Positions 5,911 through 7,763 of a stretch of 7,763 nucleotides of DNA are shown here, piece after piece. The notes below the pieces were generated by a model. That model saw nothing but the letters and a program-made list of their open reading frames with translations. It was not told the DNA's origin and made no database searches. Position numbers and translations under genes: made by a program. Within the stretch, counting starts at the first letter, position 1; every line of letters starts with the position of its first letter. Source of the DNA: an uncultured bacterium (GTDB lineage: Bacteria > Cyanobacteriota > Vampirovibrionia > Gastranaerophilales > Gastranaerophilaceae); assembly GCA_947365485.1 (NCBI GenBank), contig CANAXK010000076.1:1-7763 (forward strand), in the 5' to 3' direction.

Positions 5911-6895
5911 CGTCTATATCCTTATAAATATTCTGTTTTTGCGTGTTGCGCGCACTCTGGCGCTTGCGGGTGCTTATCTTAACTGCAAGCTTGTCGTTGT
6001 GCTGCTTGTGTGCAGTCTCGGTCTTAACACCCTGATATTTTACCTTTTCCTTGTATTCCTTTGCCTCGGTTACAAATTCAACATAACTCTGATACCTTGT
6101 CTCGTCAATTGTGTCAAGGTGCTGCTTTACAGCGCAGTCGACTTCGCTCAAATGCAGGCAATCAGGAAATTTGCAGTCTTGTTTGTACTTAGAAATCTCA
6201 TCAAAGAGCAAGTCAACCTCGTTTGGCATGAGAAAATCGAATTTAAGGTTGCTAAATCCTGGTGTGTCAATGATTCTGGAATCTTCGTCAATCTTAATTA
6301 TTTCTGAATGGCGTGTTGTGTGGGTTCCGCGCAATGTCTTTTCACTGATTTCCTTGGTTCTAAGGTGCAAATCAGGGCAGATTGCGTTAATCAGGCTTGA
6401 TTTCCCGACTCCTGATGAGCCGCAGAGCACAGAGGTTTTGCCTTTGAGCAAGTCTTTAAACTCATCTACTCCAAACCCTTCAAGCGCGGAGGTGAAAAGA
6501 ATATCATACCCGAGCGGTTCGTATATTGAGAATACTTTTTCAATGGTTGAATCGTCTTTGGAGAGGTCGTTTTTATTAAAGCAGAGCGCTGCTTCAAGGT
6601 TGTGGTACTTTGCAAAGGCAATGTATCTGTTGAGCTGTGAAAAACTAAGTTCCGGCTCTTTTACAGCTGATATAATAATCACCCTGTCGATGTTGGCAAC
6701 GGTCGGGCGTGTGATAAAGTTTTTGCGAGGCAGGATTTTTTCTATTGCGCCGTCTGAAAACTCAACAAAATCGCCAACATAAATCTTGTGTTTCTGTTTT
6801 TTCAAGACCTCACGGATTTTGCATTCAAAGGTTTGGTTTTCAGAATCAACATAATAAAAATCTGAATGTATTTTGAAAATTTGTCCCACTGTCAT
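5894..6895 (-). CDS. rsgA: Ribosome small-subunit-dependent GTPase RsgA
   Basis: Circularly permuted GTPase that checks late 30S maturation and releases assembly factors such as RbfA. The 333 residues match the family. Order: an OB-fold N-terminal domain (1-~65), G4 NKND (107-110), G5 TSA (135-137), G1 GSSGVGKS (159-166), G2 around GTHTTRH (190-196), G3 DTPG (210-213). A zinc knuckle follows with Cys241, Cys246, His248 and Cys254. The tail (~285-333) is Lys/Arg/Gln-rich and probably binds rRNA. The start at 6895 gives the usual family N-terminus, but there is no Shine-Dalgarno. An extended -10 ends six bases before the ATG, so a leaderless mRNA is likely. It is the first gene of rsgA-ispA-DUF212 and overlaps ispA by 17 bp. 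Confidence 0.97.
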   Translation of the reverse strand: MTVGQIFKIHSDFYYVDSENQTFECKIREVLKKQKHKIYVGDFVEFSDGAIEKILPRKNFITRPTVANIDRVIIISAVKEPELSFSQLNRYIAFAKYHNLEAALCFNKNDLSKDDSTIEKVFSIYEPLGYDILFTSALEGFGVDEFKDLLKGKTSVLCGSSGVGKSSLINAICPDLHLRTKEISEKTLRGTHTTRHSEIIKIDEDSRIIDTPGFSNLKFDFLMPNEVDLLFDEISKYKQDCKFPDCLHLSEVDCAVKQHLDTIDETRYQSYVEFVTEAKEYKEKVKYQGVKTETAHKQHNDKLAVKISTRKRQSARNTQKQNIYKDIDDERID

Positions 6896-6901
6896 ATTAA
6901 T

Positions 6902-6910
6902 ATTTTAGCA
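6902..6910 (-). promoter_or_regulatory. Extended -10 promoter of rsgA, predicted leaderless start
   Basis: On the minus strand TATGCTAAAAT places TGC (6910-6908) directly before the -10 TAAAAT (6907-6902), the extended -10 arrangement. Only ATTAAT separates it from the ATG at 6895, so transcription should begin at or next to the A of ATG. No good -35 is seen at 17 nt; TTCTGT at 18 nt is weak. The inverted repeat at 6916-6979 borders it upstream. Confidence 0.55.
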
Positions 6911-6915
6911 TAGAG

Positions 6916-6979
6916 TTATTCAGGAACAGAAAAATCCAAAAATTGACGGATTTTCGAGATTTTTTTTGCTCCTGAATAA
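6916..6979. repeat. 10-bp perfect inverted repeat with an inner stem, upstream of rsgA
   Basis: TTATTCAGGA (6916-6925) and TCCTGAATAA (6970-6979) are perfect complements 44 nt apart. Inside, AAAATCC (6931-6937) pairs with GGATTTT (6948-6954) around a 10-nt loop. Eight T (6960-6967) follow the inner stem on the plus strand after CGAGA, so it could act as a weak plus-strand terminator. It may instead be part of a folded RNA or a binding site next to the rsgA promoter. No target-site duplication or mobile-element ends were recognised. Confidence 0.55.
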
Positions 6980-6986
6980 GGTGTGT

Positions 6987-7058
6987 GAAAAACAGGCTGG
7001 ACGCGGGATAACGTCTGGTCTGTTGTGAAACAGTTCCCGCGAGTTTTTCTGCAAACTC
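6987..7058 (+). other. Structured intergenic element, possible small RNA (pseudoknot or bistable fold)
   Basis: Several complementary segments overlap. Fold B: 6991-7003 pairs with 7012-7024 over 13 continuous pairs including three G-U. Its loop CGGGATAA offers CGGGA (7004-7008) to TCCCG (7035-7039), and GAGTTT/AAACTC (7041-7046, 7053-7058) forms a further hairpin. Fold A: GAAAAAC/GTTTTTC (6987-6993, 7043-7049), CGCGGGA/TCCCGCG (7002-7008, 7035-7041) and CTGTT-GTGA-AACAG (7020-7033), with one-sided bulges. The G-U pairs favour a plus-strand transcript; fold A suits either strand. I could not match it to 6S RNA, SRP RNA, tmRNA or RNase P RNA motifs. It lies upstream of the 7111-7139 promoter, so it is not in that gene's leader. 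Confidence 0.4.
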
Positions 7059-7069
7059 TTGAAGTAAAG

Positions 7070-7082
7070 AATTGTAACAATT
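7070..7082. repeat. Short operator-like inverted repeat overlapping a minus-strand -10
   Basis: AATTGT-A-ACAATT is a perfect 6-1-6 inverted repeat. On the minus strand it contains TGTTACAAT, an extended -10 (TG, one base, TACAAT), which could start a transcript near 7064 running through the structured element toward rsgA. No -35 of quality is visible. It also lies 28 bp upstream of the -35 at 7111 and could be a regulator site. Short AT-rich palindromes occur by chance, so this is tentative. Confidence 0.3.
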
Positions 7083-7110
7083 TAGATCTGCAATAAATCA
7101 TATGCTCGCA

Positions 7111-7139
7111 TTGCACAAACTCATTTTTTGCGCTACAAT
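7111..7139 (+). promoter_or_regulatory. Promoter of the ClpX-type zinc finger gene operon
   Basis: -35 TTGCAC (7111-7116), exactly 17 nt, -10 TACAAT (7134-7139). The start is expected near 7146, leaving a short leader with AGGAGAG (7151-7157) before the ATG at 7163. Because it lies at and before 7142, it rules against the in-frame ATG at that position. Confidence 0.75.
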
Positions 7140-7162
7140 AGATGAAAGCAAGGAGAGAGTTT

Positions 7163-7441
7163 ATGTCAGACGAAAAAGTCGTGAAAATCGGCGCGAGGGG
7201 AAGAAAAAAGGGCGAAAGTACACCTTATCACCACCACAACCCCGAAGGGATTATTGAGCCTGTGGTTTGCAGCTTTTGCGGGCGTTCAAACACAGAGGTG
7301 CTCAAAATGGTTAAGGGCCCGGGGGTGAATATATGCTCCGAATGCACGATGATTGCTGTACAGTACTTAATCATGCAGGATAGAATGCTTTCTGAAGAAG
7401 CGCAGCAAATTCTTGATACTTTCTGGGGTAAGAAAAATTAG
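7163..7441 (+). CDS. Free-standing ClpX-type zinc-binding domain protein, 92 aa
   Basis: Contains one ClpX N-terminal C4 zinc domain and nothing of the AAA+ unfoldase. Cys36, Cys39, Cys58 and Cys61 have the ClpX spacing C-x2-C-x18-C-x2-C, within VVCSFCGRSNTEVLKMV and KGPGVNICSEC, closely matching ClpX. In ClpX this domain dimerises and recruits adaptors and some substrates. Before it is a basic, flexible tail (GARGRKKGE, then YHHHNPEG with three adjacent His); after it a short helix ends at residue 92. I start at 7163 because AGGAGAG lies upstream with good spacing; the ATG at 7142 has no ribosome site and overlaps the promoter. It is first of an operon with the gene at 7454 (12-nt gap). A role as Clp adaptor or competitor is inference; nucleic-acid binding through the basic tail is an alternative. 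Confidence 0.85.
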   Translation: MSDEKVVKIGARGRKKGESTPYHHHNPEGIIEPVVCSFCGRSNTEVLKMVKGPGVNICSECTMIAVQYLIMQDRMLSEEAQQILDTFWGKKN

Positions 7442-7453
7442 CGGAGAGACAAT

Positions 7454-7763
7454 ATGAACAAGATTCAAATAAAAGCTGAAATACTGGCGACTCTGACAGC
7501 GCTTTCAACTTCAATCCAGCCGGATGCTTCGCTCCTGACTGACTTGAAGCTTATAGAAGACAAAAAAACAGTTCTTGATGTCCTGATAAGAGAACTCATT
7601 AATGCGCCGGAACAGCGCGCTTTGCTTATTTGCTGGCTTATAACCGAACTTATTGACAAAGATACGCTTAACGACGAGCTCTGGAACGTTATCAAGGCTC
7701 CTGAATACAACGACCATGTCAAAATGATTGCTTTTAATATGCTGAAAGATTTGGGCAACAAGA
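7454..7763 (+). CDS. Unidentified helical protein, N-terminal 103 residues (cut by right edge)
   Basis: Open frame from the ATG at 7454 (GGAG 7 nt upstream) to the window end with no stop. I do not recognise a family. The visible part is almost entirely predicted amphipathic helix: IKAEILATLTALS, TVLDVLIRELI, RALLICWLITELID, ELWNVIKAPE, HVKMIAFNMLKDLGN. Helix pairs of ~30-40 residues with short turns resemble HEAT- or TPR-like scaffolds, but the repeat register cannot be confirmed from this length. There is no signal peptide. It follows the zinc-domain gene by 12 nt, so the two are co-transcribed and may act together. Minus-strand frames here are shadows. Confidence 0.75.
   Translation, partial: MNKIQIKAEILATLTALSTSIQPDASLLTDLKLIEDKKTVLDVLIRELINAPEQRALLICWLITELIDKDTLNDELWNVIKAPEYNDHVKMIAFNMLKDLGNK

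Noticed and set aside
5939..6307. 122-aa plus-strand open frame
   Set aside because: Antisense to the C-terminal part of rsgA. The hydrophobic look comes from the complement of Lys/Arg/Gln-rich codons.
6111..6782. 223-aa plus-strand open frame
   Set aside because: Lies wholly antisense to rsgA, whose GTPase motifs are intact. It has no ribosome site and a composition typical of a shadow frame.
6916..6979. Miniature transposable element
   Set aside because: The inverted ends are perfect but short, there is no convincing target duplication, and only one copy is seen in the window.
6987..7058. Identification as 6S RNA, SRP RNA, tmRNA or RNase P RNA
   Set aside because: None of the conserved signatures of these RNAs that I know are present, so I left it as an unassigned structured element.
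6916..7116. 66-aa minus-strand open frame in the intergenic region
   Set aside because: Covers the inverted repeats and the structured element, has no Shine-Dalgarno and no recognisable protein pattern. RNA or DNA structure explains the region better.
7142..7162. Upstream start extending the zinc-domain protein by 7 residues
   Set aside because: The ATG is only 3 nt past the -10 box, before the expected transcript start near 7146.
7465..7761. 98-aa minus-strand open frame at the right edge
   Set aside because: Antisense to a plus-strand frame with a ribosome site and operon context. The minus frame is Ser-rich shadow sequence.

Overview
The window reads as an ordinary bacterial chromosome segment with moderately low GC and the standard genetic code. 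I think the most likely source is a non-photosynthetic relative of cyanobacteria, such as the gut Gastranaerophilales/Vampirovibrionia (Melainabacteria). The S5 core reads like cyanobacterial S5, and the acetyltransferase has an N-terminal 'ITFQG' segment of a kind I associate with that group. This is an inference from memory, not a search. Sigma70-type promoters are clear: four 17-bp-spaced -35/-10 pairs, plus one extended -10.

Left part (1-1102, all minus strand): the N-terminal half of a PilT-type pilus retraction ATPase runs off the left edge with its own promoter. Upstream of it is a free-standing 114-residue Ser/Gly/Cys-rich peptide gene with its own promoter and a strong terminator. 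Its tandem ESCGSIAYSG repeats make it the most unusual protein in the window.

Central left (1117-3957, minus): rpsE-rpmD-rplO-secY, the tail of the spc ribosomal-protein cluster, ending at a 12-bp-stem terminator. rplR, which normally precedes rpsE, is absent. The operon instead starts from its own promoter, with a leader of about 130 nt carrying a nested hairpin, a candidate autoregulatory leader. S5 has an acidic N-terminal extension.

Central right: a plus-strand GNAT acetyltransferase (4007-4561) diverges from rpsE and converges on a minus-strand operon rsgA-ispA-DUF212 (6895 to 4558), the two sharing a TTAG stop overlap. The operon combines a ribosome-assembly GTPase, a prenyl diphosphate synthase and a PAP2-related membrane protein. 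rsgA has an extended -10 placed so that its mRNA should begin at or next to the ATG, and it has no Shine-Dalgarno.

Right part: the 267-bp divergent region between rsgA and the next coding start is full of inverted repeats, including a 13-bp stem with G-U pairs and a possible pseudoknot. A plus-strand operon follows: a free-standing ClpX-type zinc-binding domain protein, then an unidentified helical protein cut by the right edge.

No transposase, integrase, CRISPR array, tRNA or rRNA was seen. The best candidates for something undescribed are the repeat peptide (630-974), the structured intergenic element (6987-7058), the rpsE leader (3849-3906) and the lone ClpX zinc domain protein (7163-7441).
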